From assembly GCA_017543335.1 (NCBI GenBank), contig JAFYGE010000042.1:51960-115959 (forward strand): a stretch of 64,000 bases of DNA. Direction: 5' to 3'. The translations under genes were made by a program, and so were the position numbers. This stretch comes from Ruminococcus sp. Its GTDB lineage: Bacteria > Bacillota > Clostridia > Oscillospirales > Ruminococcaceae. Below are positions 38,392-47,106 of the stretch, piece by piece. The notes beneath the pieces were generated by a model, which did not search any database, had not been told where the DNA came from, and saw only the letters and a program-made list of their open reading frames with translations. Position 1 is the stretch's first letter, and every line of letters begins with the position of its first letter.

Positions 38392-39573
38392 GTGATAGAC
38401 TACGAAAAAGTTCTTTCCAATAAAATAAAGAATATCAAGCCTTCCGGAATAAGAAAATTCTTCGATATTGCCGGAACTATGGAGGATGTTATCAGTCTCG
38501 GCGTTGGTGAGCCTGATTTCAGCACACCTTGGGTAATTAGAAAAGCCGCTATAAACGTGCTTGAAAGAAAGCACATCGTTTATGGTCCGAACAAGGGACT
38601 TGCTCCGCTCAGAAACGCTATTTCCGACAAAATAAATAAAAAGCACGGTGTAAGATACGATGCAGATAAAGAAATGATAGTGACAGTCGGCGGCTCTGAG
38701 GCTATAGATCTCGCTTTAAGAGGTATCATCGATCCGGGTGATGAAGTCCTTGTAGTTGAGCCATGCTTCGTATGCTATGCTCCGCTCGTTGAGCTTGCAG
38801 GCGGAGTTCCGGTGTCAGTCCCCACAAGAATAGAGAACAATTTCAAGCTTACTCTTGAAGATTTCAGAGACAAGGTCACAGAACGTACAAAAATGATAAT
38901 AATGCCATTCCCTAATAATCCTACAGGTGCTATTATGACCCGTGAAGACCTTGAACCTATTGCAGAGTATCTCCGTGACACCAATATAATGGTCCTCTCT
39001 GACGAAATATATTCAGAGCTTACTTACGGAAGAAAACATTTTTCTATTATAGAACTCGACGACATGAGAGAACGTACTATTTACGTAAACGGATTCTCTA
39101 AAGCTTATGCTATGACAGGCTGGAGACTCGGCTATGTTGCTGCTCCCGAACCTATAATAACTCAAATCGCAAAGATACATCAGTACGGCATCATGTGCAG
39201 TCCTTACATAAGTCAGAATGCTGCTGTAGAGGCTCTTACTTCCTGTGATGCAGAAGTAGCAAAAATGGTCGATGAGTACAACGTCCGCAGACGCTATCTC
39301 GTCAGCGAGTTCAACCGACTCGGACTTACCTGCTTTGACCCTGAAGGTGCATTCTATGTGTTCCCATGTATAAAGAGCACAGGACTTACAAGCGAGGAGT
39401 TCTGCGAAAGACTCCTTTACGAGGAGAGAGTTGCAGCTGTTCCGGGAAGTGCATTTGGTGACAGCGGTGAGGGTTATATGCGTATCTCATACGCTTATTC
39501 ATTGAAGCACCTCATGGAAGCTATGCACCGCATAGAGAAGTTCCTGAAGAAATTAGAGGCTGAGAAGAAATGA
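38392..39573 (+). CDS. Class I/II PLP aminotransferase
   Basis: A 393-residue fold-type I aminotransferase. The PLP lysine is in NGFSKAYAMTGWRLGY (near residue 235), with PFPNNPTGAI and LSDEIYSEL for the cofactor ring and a late Arg (YMRISYAYS) for the substrate carboxylate. The opening FDIAGTMEDVISLGVGEPDF is like PatA/aspartate-type enzymes. The start is GTG at 38392, with AAAGGGG upstream. It follows the Lrp gene by two bases and overlaps ispE by four. The amino acid used is unknown. Confidence 0.92.
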   Translation: MIDYEKVLSNKIKNIKPSGIRKFFDIAGTMEDVISLGVGEPDFSTPWVIRKAAINVLERKHIVYGPNKGLAPLRNAISDKINKKHGVRYDADKEMIVTVGGSEAIDLALRGIIDPGDEVLVVEPCFVCYAPLVELAGGVPVSVPTRIENNFKLTLEDFRDKVTERTKMIIMPFPNNPTGAIMTREDLEPIAEYLRDTNIMVLSDEIYSELTYGRKHFSIIELDDMRERTIYVNGFSKAYAMTGWRLGYVAAPEPIITQIAKIHQYGIMCSPYISQNAAVEALTSCDAEVAKMVDEYNVRRRYLVSEFNRLGLTCFDPEGAFYVFPCIKSTGLTSEEFCERLLYEERVAAVPGSAFGDSGEGYMRISYAYSLKHLMEAMHRIEKFLKKLEAEKK

Positions 39574-40442
39574 AAATTAAAACTCCCGCTAAGATAAATC
39601 TGGCTCTTGATGTCACAGGCAAACTCGAAAACGGCTACCACACCATTGAAAGCGTGTTTCAGACCGTCGGGCTTTACGATGAAATTGAGGTCACACTAAA
39701 TAACTCCGGCATAAATATCACTTGTGAGCTTCCGGCTGATTTTGCTAAAGCTGACCCTATCCCCTGCGATGAAAGAAATATAGCCTTCAAAGCTGCAAAG
39801 CTTTTTTCCGAGACTACAGACTATTCCGGAGGATGTGACATACATATCATTAAAGGCATCCCCTCTCAGGCAGGAATGGGCGGCGGAAGTACCGATGCAG
39901 CAGCTGTACTTTACTGTATGAACTCACTTACCGGCAGTAAACTCGAAAACATCGAGCTTGCTGCAATGGGCAAAAAACTTGGAGCCGATGTTCCGTTCTT
40001 CTTCACAGGCGGCACAGCTTATGTGGAAGGTATCGGAGAAAAGATAACTTCGCTCCCCGATTATTCGGGACGTGTACTCGTTATCGCCAAAGGAACTGAG
40101 GGAGTTTCTACTGCCGAAGCCTACGCAAATATAGACGCTCTCACTTCACCTTTGCATCCGCCCGTTCACCAACTCGTAAATACTCTTAAATCAAATAGTG
40201 AAGATGCCTATAAGTATTTCGGCAACCTTTTTGAACAGGCTGTTCAGCTTAAAGAAGTTGACAAAATAAAATCAGTGATGACCGATAACGACTCTTTACA
40301 AGCTGTTATGACCGGCAGCGGTTCTGCCGTGTTCGGACTCTTCAGTTCGACTGAAAAGGCTAAAGTATGTGCAGAAAAACTCAGAGAAAAAAGTTACTTC
40401 GCAGCATTCTGCATGACGGTCGCTGATACATTCTTAGAATAA
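39570..40442 (+). CDS. ispE: 4-diphosphocytidyl-2-C-methyl-D-erythritol kinase IspE
   Basis: A 290-residue GHMP kinase of the MEP isoprenoid pathway; it phosphorylates CDP-methylerythritol in the cytosol. The N-terminus has KINLALDVTGKLENGYH, the ATP-binding glycine loop is PSQAGMGGGSTDAAAVL (near residue 92), and the C-terminal GHMP motif is MTGSGSAVFGLF. Length is normal. Its ATG overlaps the aminotransferase stop (ATGA). It is the last gene of the operon and is followed at once by a strong terminator. Confidence 0.96.
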   Translation: MKIKTPAKINLALDVTGKLENGYHTIESVFQTVGLYDEIEVTLNNSGINITCELPADFAKADPIPCDERNIAFKAAKLFSETTDYSGGCDIHIIKGIPSQAGMGGGSTDAAAVLYCMNSLTGSKLENIELAAMGKKLGADVPFFFTGGTAYVEGIGEKITSLPDYSGRVLVIAKGTEGVSTAEAYANIDALTSPLHPPVHQLVNTLKSNSEDAYKYFGNLFEQAVQLKEVDKIKSVMTDNDSLQAVMTGSGSAVFGLFSSTEKAKVCAEKLREKSYFAAFCMTVADTFLE

Positions 40443-40480
40443 AAAAAGTCTCCTATGCCGAAACATAGGAGACTTTTTTG
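40443..40480 (+). terminator. Bidirectional terminator between ispE and a minus-strand gene
   Basis: AGTCTCCTATG pairs with CATAGGAGACT, flanked by A-run and T-run, so it works for ispE and, in the other direction, for the convergent zinc-ribbon protein gene. Confidence 0.9.
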
Positions 40481-40492
40481 TTATCCAATTAA

Positions 40493-41287
40493 TTAATAAT
40501 AACCATATTCATCATCATCTTTGAATTTATCGATCAGGAATGTAAGCAGACACAATACAAGTCCGATTATCATAAACGTCATGCATAGTACAAATCCGTA
40601 ACGATAATCAATATCGAGGAAATTCTCAATACTTATACCAGAATCCTTATTATCACCCTCAACATACCTTTCAACGAAATTAGACTTGAAGATCAACAGA
40701 CATATTATTCCGGCAAGACTAAGTGCTGCTGACACAAGCGGCAGCCATACCTGTCTCTTTATAAACAATACCACACAGCCGACTGCACAACATATAACTA
40801 CTGCTATAAGCCAGCCATTTGTTTTTTCGTCCTTGGCATTTTTGCCGCTGCTCTTTTTAGATGATCTTGATTCAGATTCGCTGTCTTCATCTTCATCGTC
40901 ATTATCTTTCGATTTATCAAATCCACTGCTTAATTCAGCATTGTCTTCGTCTACTGTAGAAGGGAAAATAAAATTATAACCTTTATACGTAACCTTCATA
41001 CTATAATCTTCATCAGTATCATTAAATGAATTCATATAGCCACTTGCGTCACAGGATATTGATACAAACGGAAAAGCAAAGCATATTATAGCGGCAAGTA
41101 AAGCTATTTTTGCTATAAGCCTTGTAGGAACTCTTTTCATAACATTTGCAGCATTTCCTATTTTCTCTTTTACAGGCGAGTCGTTAAACGAGCTCCCGAT
41201 ATTGCTCTGAATCATAGTACTTTTTCCACATTCAGGACATATCGTAGAACCATCCGGAATATTTTTTCCACAGCTTGAACAATACAT
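40493..41287 (-). CDS. Zinc-ribbon membrane protein, unknown
   Basis: A 264-residue protein with an N-terminal zinc ribbon (CSSCGKNIPDGSTICPECG, residues 3-21), one membrane helix at about 55-77, an acidic Ser-rich extracellular loop (about 80-155) and three further helices. The zinc-ribbon-plus-membrane layout is common among Firmicute proteins of unknown function. A good GGAGG site and its own promoter support it. It stands alone, convergent with ispE. Confidence 0.75.
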   Translation of the reverse strand: MYCSSCGKNIPDGSTICPECGKSTMIQSNIGSSFNDSPVKEKIGNAANVMKRVPTRLIAKIALLAAIICFAFPFVSISCDASGYMNSFNDTDEDYSMKVTYKGYNFIFPSTVDEDNAELSSGFDKSKDNDDEDEDSESESRSSKKSSGKNAKDEKTNGWLIAVVICCAVGCVVLFIKRQVWLPLVSAALSLAGIICLLIFKSNFVERYVEGDNKDSGISIENFLDIDYRYGFVLCMTFMIIGLVLCLLTFLIDKFKDDDEYGYY

Positions 41288-41317
41288 ATCGTATCCTCCT
41301 ATATATCATGATAATTC

Positions 41318-41346
41318 ATTATATCACAAAAATTATATTAATTCAA
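41318..41346 (-). promoter_or_regulatory. Promoter of the zinc-ribbon membrane protein gene
   Basis: On the minus strand TTGAAT and a perfect TATAAT are separated by 17 bases, about 30 bases upstream of the ATG. Confidence 0.75.
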
Positions 41347-41421
41347 CAATAATCTTATATTTTTGTATACAACTACAAACAATTATAATCATAATTATCT
41401 AAAATCCCCAATGCTGCCAAA

Positions 41422-41459
41422 TAAAAAAGCACTTATGACCGCCAAAATCATAAGTGCTT
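41422..41459 (-). terminator. Terminator of the PP2C gene
   Basis: On the minus strand AAGCACTTATGA pairs with TCATAAGTGCTT around nine bases and is followed by a T-run; it starts 16 bases after the stop. Confidence 0.85.
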
Positions 41460-41475
41460 AATAATCATATTAAAT

Positions 41476-42390
41476 TTATTCCTCATCTTCGGAATCATCT
41501 TCGATCTCAGATGTTCTCAGTTTATCCTCACAATTAAGGAGCATCTCGGAGTCATAGATACCCGCACACGAAACATCGTCACCGCTTCCAAGTCTTGAAA
41601 GCTCCGGAAGGAAGGCGGTCAGCTGATTGAAGCCCTCATCCAGACCATTCTGACTAAGATCAAATGCAAGTCCCTTATAGAAATCCCAGAGCTGCTGACG
41701 ATCCCAATAAGAATTATCGATACCGTCCGTACCTAAGAATATAGCCGCAGGAATATCGTCACCTGCAAAGAATGCACATCTTGCAAGTTTTTCGGCTTCG
41801 TCCTGACACATAGATGTAGTGATATTATCGTGACATCTTTCATCCTTTGGGACAGGTTCTTCTGCATCGCCGTCCTTAGTTATGATAACGCAAGTGCCGT
41901 CACCTATCTGCATACAAAAAGCGTAGCTTTCAGTCACTACAGCAAAAGCGAGCGTAGTTCCGTAAGCGTCCTTATACTCACCTGACATATAAGTTTCACG
42001 ATAATAGCTATATCTTTCAGGTATACGCTCCAGTTCTTCACCGGTAAAAGGATGCTCATTGAAGTCCTCATATATCAGCTCATTCCAACGGTCGACAACG
42101 TTTTTCCAGAGTTGTTCAAACAAAGAAAATCTTTTTTCAGGGTCAGCAAGAACATCCTCAGCTCCTTTGAGACTTTCAACAAATTCTTCTGAACATTCAT
42201 ATGCAGCCTGAACAGCGAATTCTGAGCCTTTTTCGGTTCTGAGGTATTGTTGACTTCCATGTCCGTCAGCTGTAGACGCAAACACAAAGTCATCGTTATT
42301 TGATTCACCAGAATAGTCCTGACATATAAGCTCACGAGCCATATGTGAAGCACCCGTACAGGTGCATGAGAAGGACGAATATTTATCCAT
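41476..42390 (-). CDS. PP2C-type protein phosphatase
   Basis: A 304-residue metal-dependent Ser/Thr phosphatase. The metal-binding motifs STADGHGS (near residue 38), QIGDGTCV, FLGTDGIDNS and GSGDDVSCAG (near 275) are all present. There is no membrane segment and no partner Ser/Thr kinase in the window. ATG 42390 is used rather than GTG 42399 because AGGGTG is well placed before it. It is divergent from a GH3 glycosidase gene, with promoters back to back. PP2C_2-type proteins of this kind are often regulators of uncertain target. Confidence 0.82.
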   Translation of the reverse strand: MDKYSSFSCTCTGASHMARELICQDYSGESNNDDFVFASTADGHGSQQYLRTEKGSEFAVQAAYECSEEFVESLKGAEDVLADPEKRFSLFEQLWKNVVDRWNELIYEDFNEHPFTGEELERIPERYSYYRETYMSGEYKDAYGTTLAFAVVTESYAFCMQIGDGTCVIITKDGDAEEPVPKDERCHDNITTSMCQDEAEKLARCAFFAGDDIPAAIFLGTDGIDNSYWDRQQLWDFYKGLAFDLSQNGLDEGFNQLTAFLPELSRLGSGDDVSCAGIYDSEMLLNCEDKLRTSEIEDDSEDEE

Positions 42391-42429
42391 TTTTTTCACC
42401 CTGAAAGAAGCAATATGATCTATACTAAT

Positions 42430-42458
42430 ATTTTACTCCAGTTCAATTGATTTGTCAA
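42430..42458 (-). promoter_or_regulatory. Promoter of the PP2C gene
   Basis: On the minus strand TTGACA and TAAAAT with 17-bp spacing, about 40 bases upstream of the ATG at 42390. Confidence 0.8.
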
Positions 42459-42545
42459 GATAAAAAATTGAAACAAACGATCATATTTCAAAAGCAAACC
42501 ATTTTACAAAGCAATATAATTTAATCATATATTTTTAATATCTAA

Positions 42546-42574
42546 TTGACATATAACGACAAAAATGTTAAAAT
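42546..42574 (+). promoter_or_regulatory. Promoter of the GH3 gene
   Basis: TTGACA and TAAAAT with 17-bp spacing, about 38 bases upstream of the ATG. It diverges from the PP2C promoter, and the two -10 boxes are alike. Confidence 0.8.
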
Positions 42575-42611
42575 GTAAAATAGATAAATAACAAAAGAAT
42601 GGAGCTTTAAT

Positions 42612-43907
42612 ATGTCTGGATCTGCAAAAAACGGATCACTTTTCAAATTTCTTACTCTGATTTGCATTGCTGCACTTTTCCTTGTGATAGCTGTTGGATT
42701 TTATTTCATAAAAAATTCCGATAAAAGCAGCAGCAACACTAATTCATCAGAAGTTCAAAATAATGCAGAATCTGAAACTGCTGCATCTACGGAAGCTGCT
42801 ACAGATGAGGTAACGACCTCTGCCGATGAGGTTGAACCTACTGAACCTGTTGACCCCGAATCTGACAAGATCGATAATATCATCGCTAATATGAGTCTTC
42901 GTGAGAAACTGTGTCAGATGTTCATAATAACTCCGGAGTCACTTACAGGCTTTGATGCTGTCACAGCGTCTGGTGATACTACTAAAAGCTGCCTTACCGA
43001 ATATCCTGTAGGCGGACTTATCTATTTCAGCATCAACCTTGAAGACGTTGAACAAACACGTTCGATGCTTCGTGATGCAAAGGCTATCGAAAAAGAAATA
43101 GGCTGTATCCCATTGTTCTATGCAGTTGATGAAGAGGGCGGCACTGTTGCAAGATGTGCAGAAAAGCTCGGTACTACCGCTTTTCAGCCTATGTTCACTT
43201 ACAAAGATCAGGGCGATGCTGCCGCATACAGCAACGCTTATACTATCGCAAAGGATATATCGGAACTCGGTTTCAATCTTGACTTTGCTCCCGTTGCTGA
43301 TACATGGACAAACCCTGAGAATACTGTGATAGGTCAAAGAGCATACAGCAACGATTTCAAGGAAGCTGCAAAGCTTGTATCGGCTGCCGTAAAGGGATTC
43401 AATGAAGGCGGTGTATACTGCTCACTCAAACACTTTCCCGGTCACGGAGATACCATTGAGGACACCCATGTAAGTACAGCTACATCAGCTAAAACTGCAG
43501 AAGAACTGAAAAATAACGAGTATCTCCCATTTGTAAGCGGAATTGAAGCCGGTGCGGACATGGTCATGGTAGGTCACATATCAATGACAGCTTTCGACTC
43601 CGTACCAGCATCAATATCAATATCCATGATAACTGACGAACTTCGTGGAAAGCTTGAATATGACGGTGTGGTCATTACAGATTCACTCTCTATGGCAGCC
43701 GTAGCTAAAATCTATCCTCCGGATGAACTTGCGGTAAAGTCGGTCTTAGCCGGAGCTGATATACTCCTTATGCCGGAGGACTTCAAAACTGCACTCACCG
43801 GTCTTGAAAACGCAGTACAATCCGGACAAATATCAGAAGAACGCATAAATCAAAGCGTAAAACGAATACTCGAATTAAAGTCCAAAAGACTTGAACTGAA
43901 TAAGTAA
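42612..43907 (+). CDS. GH3 glycosidase, NagZ-type beta-N-acetylhexosaminidase
   Basis: A 431-residue surface-located glycoside hydrolase. An N-terminal membrane helix (about residues 12-35) is followed by a Ser/Thr/Glu-rich linker (about 36-85), then the single-domain GH3 fold (about 90-425). The catalytic His-Asp loop KHFPGHGDT with DTHVS is diagnostic of NagZ-type enzymes, and FYAVDEEGGTV and DSLSMAAV are further family motifs. NagZ enzymes release N-acetylglucosamine from muropeptides; the surface anchor suggests wall turnover or recycling. Divergent from PP2C and convergent with aroC. Confidence 0.92.
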   Translation: MSGSAKNGSLFKFLTLICIAALFLVIAVGFYFIKNSDKSSSNTNSSEVQNNAESETAASTEAATDEVTTSADEVEPTEPVDPESDKIDNIIANMSLREKLCQMFIITPESLTGFDAVTASGDTTKSCLTEYPVGGLIYFSINLEDVEQTRSMLRDAKAIEKEIGCIPLFYAVDEEGGTVARCAEKLGTTAFQPMFTYKDQGDAAAYSNAYTIAKDISELGFNLDFAPVADTWTNPENTVIGQRAYSNDFKEAAKLVSAAVKGFNEGGVYCSLKHFPGHGDTIEDTHVSTATSAKTAEELKNNEYLPFVSGIEAGADMVMVGHISMTAFDSVPASISISMITDELRGKLEYDGVVITDSLSMAAVAKIYPPDELAVKSVLAGADILLMPEDFKTALTGLENAVQSGQISEERINQSVKRILELKSKRLELNK

Positions 43908-43911
43908 AGAA

Positions 43912-43950
43912 AGCTCCCGAAACGGTCGTATGATCGCTTTCGGGAGCTAT
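43912..43950. terminator. Bidirectional terminator between GH3 and aroC
   Basis: AGCTCCCGAAA pairs with TTTCGGGAGCT in the short gap between the convergent GH3 and aroC genes. Confidence 0.75.
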
Positions 43951-43963
43951 ATTTATATAATGA

Positions 43964-45064
43964 TCAATTTGTCTCAGCAAGCCAGTCAGTACCAAAACGG
44001 AGTGCAAGCTGGTCGCAGAGTACGAGTGCCGCAGCACTGTCGAGCACGACTCTTGCTCTGTGGATGATAGCAGGGTCGTGACGGCCTTTTATCTGTAAAG
44101 TAGTATCAGTCATGTCACGCATATCGACGGTCTGCTGCTCTTTATATATTGAAGGTGTTGGCTTTATGGCAGTTCTGAATATTATAGGCATTCCATTTGA
44201 TATGCCGCCGAGGATACCTCCGCTATGATTAGTCTCAGTGTGAACATTTCCGTCGCTGCTGCGGAAAGAGTCATTTGCCTGACTTCCCTTCATATCAGCA
44301 AGTCCAAAACCATCACCGAATTCCAGTCCCTTTACAGCAGGTATACTGAATATCATATGCGAAAGCACACTTTCAAGAGTATCGAACCACGGCTCGCCAA
44401 CTCCTGCCGGAAAGCCGTACACAGCAGTTTCAAGTCTGCCGCCGACGCTGTCTCCGTCATTTCGAGCTGCATCTATCTTCTCTATCATCGGAGCTTTTAC
44501 AGTTTCATCAAGAACTGCAAAATCTGAATCTCCAAGTCTTACTATCTCATTTTTCAGGTCAGCTGAAAAGCTTCTGTCAAAAACTCCGCCGCAGGAAAGG
44601 ATATGAGTACCAATGTATATACCCTTATTTTTCAGAGCCTTTATTGCAATTGCTCCGGCAGCTACAAGTCCGGCTGTTATGCGTCCGGAGAAATGTCCGC
44701 CGCCACGAAAGTCCTGAAATCCGTGATATTTCATAAATGCGGTATAGTCAGCGTGTCCCGGACGTGCCTTATATGCAAGCTCGCCGTAGTCCTTGCTGTG
44801 CTGATCCTGATTTTCTATAATCATAGTTATAGGAGTACCGGTCGTTTTTCCATTGAATACTCCGCTCACTATCTTCACCTGATCTGCTTCACGTCTTGCA
44901 GTAGAAATGCTTCCCACAGCCTTACGCAGCGACATCTGATGAGCAATAAATTCCTCATCTACATCTATTCCCGGAGCTATTCCGTCAAGGACTGCTCCTA
45001 TCATAGCTCCGTGACTTTCTCCAAATATAGTCACAGAAACACTTGAACCAAAGCTATTTTTCAC
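43964..45064 (-). CDS. aroC: Chorismate synthase AroC
   Basis: A 366-residue FMN-dependent enzyme making chorismate from EPSP at the end of the shikimate pathway. The N-terminal FGESHG, the middle RPGHADYT and FRGGGHFSGR, and the late ATG-like IIHRARVVLDSAA are family signatures. Start GTG 45064 has AAGGAG nine bases upstream and begins KNSFGSS; ATG 45073 is too near the ribosome site, and TTG 45154 falls on the promoter -35. It stands alone in the window, without other aro genes. Confidence 0.95.
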   Translation of the reverse strand: MKNSFGSSVSVTIFGESHGAMIGAVLDGIAPGIDVDEEFIAHQMSLRKAVGSISTARREADQVKIVSGVFNGKTTGTPITMIIENQDQHSKDYGELAYKARPGHADYTAFMKYHGFQDFRGGGHFSGRITAGLVAAGAIAIKALKNKGIYIGTHILSCGGVFDRSFSADLKNEIVRLGDSDFAVLDETVKAPMIEKIDAARNDGDSVGGRLETAVYGFPAGVGEPWFDTLESVLSHMIFSIPAVKGLEFGDGFGLADMKGSQANDSFRSSDGNVHTETNHSGGILGGISNGMPIIFRTAIKPTPSIYKEQQTVDMRDMTDTTLQIKGRHDPAIIHRARVVLDSAAALVLCDQLALRFGTDWLAETN

Positions 45065-45125
45065 GCCAGTCATCTCCTTGTAATAACAATAAACAAAATC
45101 TGTTATCTTTACGATCACTTTATTA

Positions 45126-45154
45126 ATTATATCACAGAGATATTTCCGTGTCAA
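45126..45154 (-). promoter_or_regulatory. Consensus promoter of aroC
   Basis: On the minus strand TTGACA and TATAAT, both perfect, with 17-bp spacing; leader of about 55 bases before the GTG start. Confidence 0.88.
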
Positions 45155-45237
45155 CAGAATAATTTAACGATTTGCAGATTCAAAGTAATAAAGCAAGAAC
45201 AAAGGCAGGTAAACTTTCAAAATTACCTGCCTGTTTA

Positions 45238-45489
45238 CTATTTATCATTATTGTTCTGTTTCATGAGTTCTGCAAGCTGCCTGTTATAGACATTGCGAGT
45301 TATCTCGCCATTGCTGAAACTTGCATTGAGCTTGTCCATAGCAGCAAGTCTTTCAGCTTCCGGTCTTAGCCTTTCTGCCTCTTTTGCAGCCTTACGGCGT
45401 GCCACTTGCTTATCAAAAGCATTTTCCGCACAGTACAGAAGAAAAGCTACAACAAGCATAATTCCCAGAACAATGAACATCGTCTTCAT
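45238..45489 (-). CDS. Small membrane protein with SHOCT-like tail
   Basis: An 83-residue protein. One N-terminal membrane helix (about residues 4-21, FIVLGIMLVVAFLLYC), a charged Ala/Arg/Glu helix (about 30-55) and a short end (LNASFSNGEITRNVYNRQLAEL) whose G-E-I-T pattern is like the SHOCT short oligomerisation motif. ATG 45489 is preferred to the GTG at 45507 because GAGG lies six bases before it. No partner gene is evident. Confidence 0.6.
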   Translation of the reverse strand: MKTMFIVLGIMLVVAFLLYCAENAFDKQVARRKAAKEAERLRPEAERLAAMDKLNASFSNGEITRNVYNRQLAELMKQNNNDK

Positions 45490-45559
45490 CTCATACCTCA
45501 TTTCCACCTGCTTCCCGTGCTGCTAATGTGGACATTTATACTTCTTATTTAGGGAAAGT

Positions 45560-45615
45560 CTTTGGAAAGGGGTTCGGGGAAGATCCTTTCTTCAGAAAGG
45601 TTTGCCCCGATAAAA
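45560..45615. repeat. Imperfect hairpin region after pyk
   Basis: A bulged inverted repeat (CGGGG..CCTTTC with GAAAGG..CCCCG) lies between pyk and the small membrane protein gene. It could be a transcription end or a decayed repeat; the rest of this 163-base gap holds nothing I can name. Confidence 0.35.
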
Positions 45616-45652
45616 AGCTTAAATGTCACTGTACAGCACGGATACAGCAGGG

Positions 45653-47077
45653 TTATTTTCCGATTTTTTCAACTTTCATAAGGTTAGTCGTACCTGAAAC
45701 GCCGAGAGGTACTCCGGCAGTAATAGCAACGAGGTCACCGTCCTCAACAAGTCTATGTGACTCAGCAGCTGAAACAGCAGCAGCAAAGAGATCGTCCGTA
45801 TTAGTTTTTTCGTCGATTATGAACGGTATAACGCCCCAGCTCATATTCATCTGACGGCAAACTACTTCGCTCATAGTGCAGCTTATTATCGGACAGCTCG
45901 GACGATACTTGGATATAAGTCTTGCAGTCTGTCCGCCGAGAGATACGGTTATTATCGCCTTTGCGTTGAGGTCGTGAGCGGTAGTTACTGTAGCGTGGGC
46001 GATAGCTTCGGCAACGCTTCCATTCTGCTCTGCACGTCTTGAAGAAAAACGAGCTTTATAGTTGATATTATTCTCTGTAGTCTCAGCTATAAGAGCCATA
46101 GTCTTTACAGCTTCAACCGGATAAGCTCCGGCAGCAGTCTCGCCTGATAGCATTATAGCACTTGTGCCGTCATAGAGAGCGTTTGCAACGTCGGTGATTT
46201 CAGCACGGGTCGGACGTGGATTTGTAATCATAGATTCAAGCATCTGGGTAGCAGTAATTACCTGTTTTCCTGCGTTATATCCCTTTTTGATGAGTGACTT
46301 CTGTATAGCCGGAATCTGCTCGAAAGGTATCTCGACGCCCATATCGCCTCTTGCGACCATGATACCGTCAGCAGCTTCGAGTATCTCGTCGATATTCTCA
46401 ACTCCGTCGGTATTTTCTATCTTAGCGATTATACGTACATCGAACCAGCCAAGACTCTGAGTGAACTTTCTGAGGTAATTTATATCAGCTGCGGTACGAA
46501 CGAAGCTTGCAGCGATAAAATCGAATCCCATTTTAGCTCCGAATTCAAGGTCATCCATATCTCTTTCGCTCAGATATGGCATTGAGAGCTTTACTCCCGG
46601 AACATTTATGCCCTTATTATTTGAAATGACACCGCCATGTATTACTCGGCAGATTATTTCAGTATTAGTAACCTTTTCAGCAAGAAGCTCGATAACGCCG
46701 TCGTTTATGAGGATACGAGTACCCATGCTTACATCACGGGGGAGCTTCTTGAAGCTTATACTTCCCACTTTATCTGTACAAAGCACATCTTCTGTAGTAA
46801 GAGTATACTGATCGCCGTCATGTATCTCAACAGGCTTATCGTCCACGAAACGTCCGAGACGAATCTCCGGACCTTTTGTGTCGAGCAGAGTAGCTATCGG
46901 AAGATCGAGTTCTTTTCTCAGTCTCTCTATCTGTCTGAATCTCTTTTCATGAGTTTCATACTCACCGTGAGAGAAGTTGAATCTTGCTACGTTCATTCCG
47001 GCGAGCATCAGCTCACGCATTATATTTTCGTCGTCAGTAGCAGGTCCTATGGTGCATACTATCTTAGTTTTACGCAT
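45653..47077 (-). CDS. pyk: Pyruvate kinase
   Basis: A 474-residue glycolytic enzyme making pyruvate and ATP from phosphoenolpyruvate. The start MRKTKIVCTIGPAT, the substrate-binding KIENTDGVENIDEIL and MVARGDMGVEIP, and TATQMLESM are diagnostic. The length matches the short form; the C-terminal phosphohistidine-like extension found in Bacillus is missing. It follows pcrA by 29 bases on the same strand and may share its transcript. Confidence 0.97.
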   Translation of the reverse strand: MRKTKIVCTIGPATDDENIMRELMLAGMNVARFNFSHGEYETHEKRFRQIERLRKELDLPIATLLDTKGPEIRLGRFVDDKPVEIHDGDQYTLTTEDVLCTDKVGSISFKKLPRDVSMGTRILINDGVIELLAEKVTNTEIICRVIHGGVISNNKGINVPGVKLSMPYLSERDMDDLEFGAKMGFDFIAASFVRTAADINYLRKFTQSLGWFDVRIIAKIENTDGVENIDEILEAADGIMVARGDMGVEIPFEQIPAIQKSLIKKGYNAGKQVITATQMLESMITNPRPTRAEITDVANALYDGTSAIMLSGETAAGAYPVEAVKTMALIAETTENNINYKARFSSRRAEQNGSVAEAIAHATVTTAHDLNAKAIITVSLGGQTARLISKYRPSCPIISCTMSEVVCRQMNMSWGVIPFIIDEKTNTDDLFAAAVSAAESHRLVEDGDLVAITAGVPLGVSGTTNLMKVEKIGK

Positions 47078-47106
47078 ATAAGCAGCTCCTTACTAATTGG
47101 GATAAA

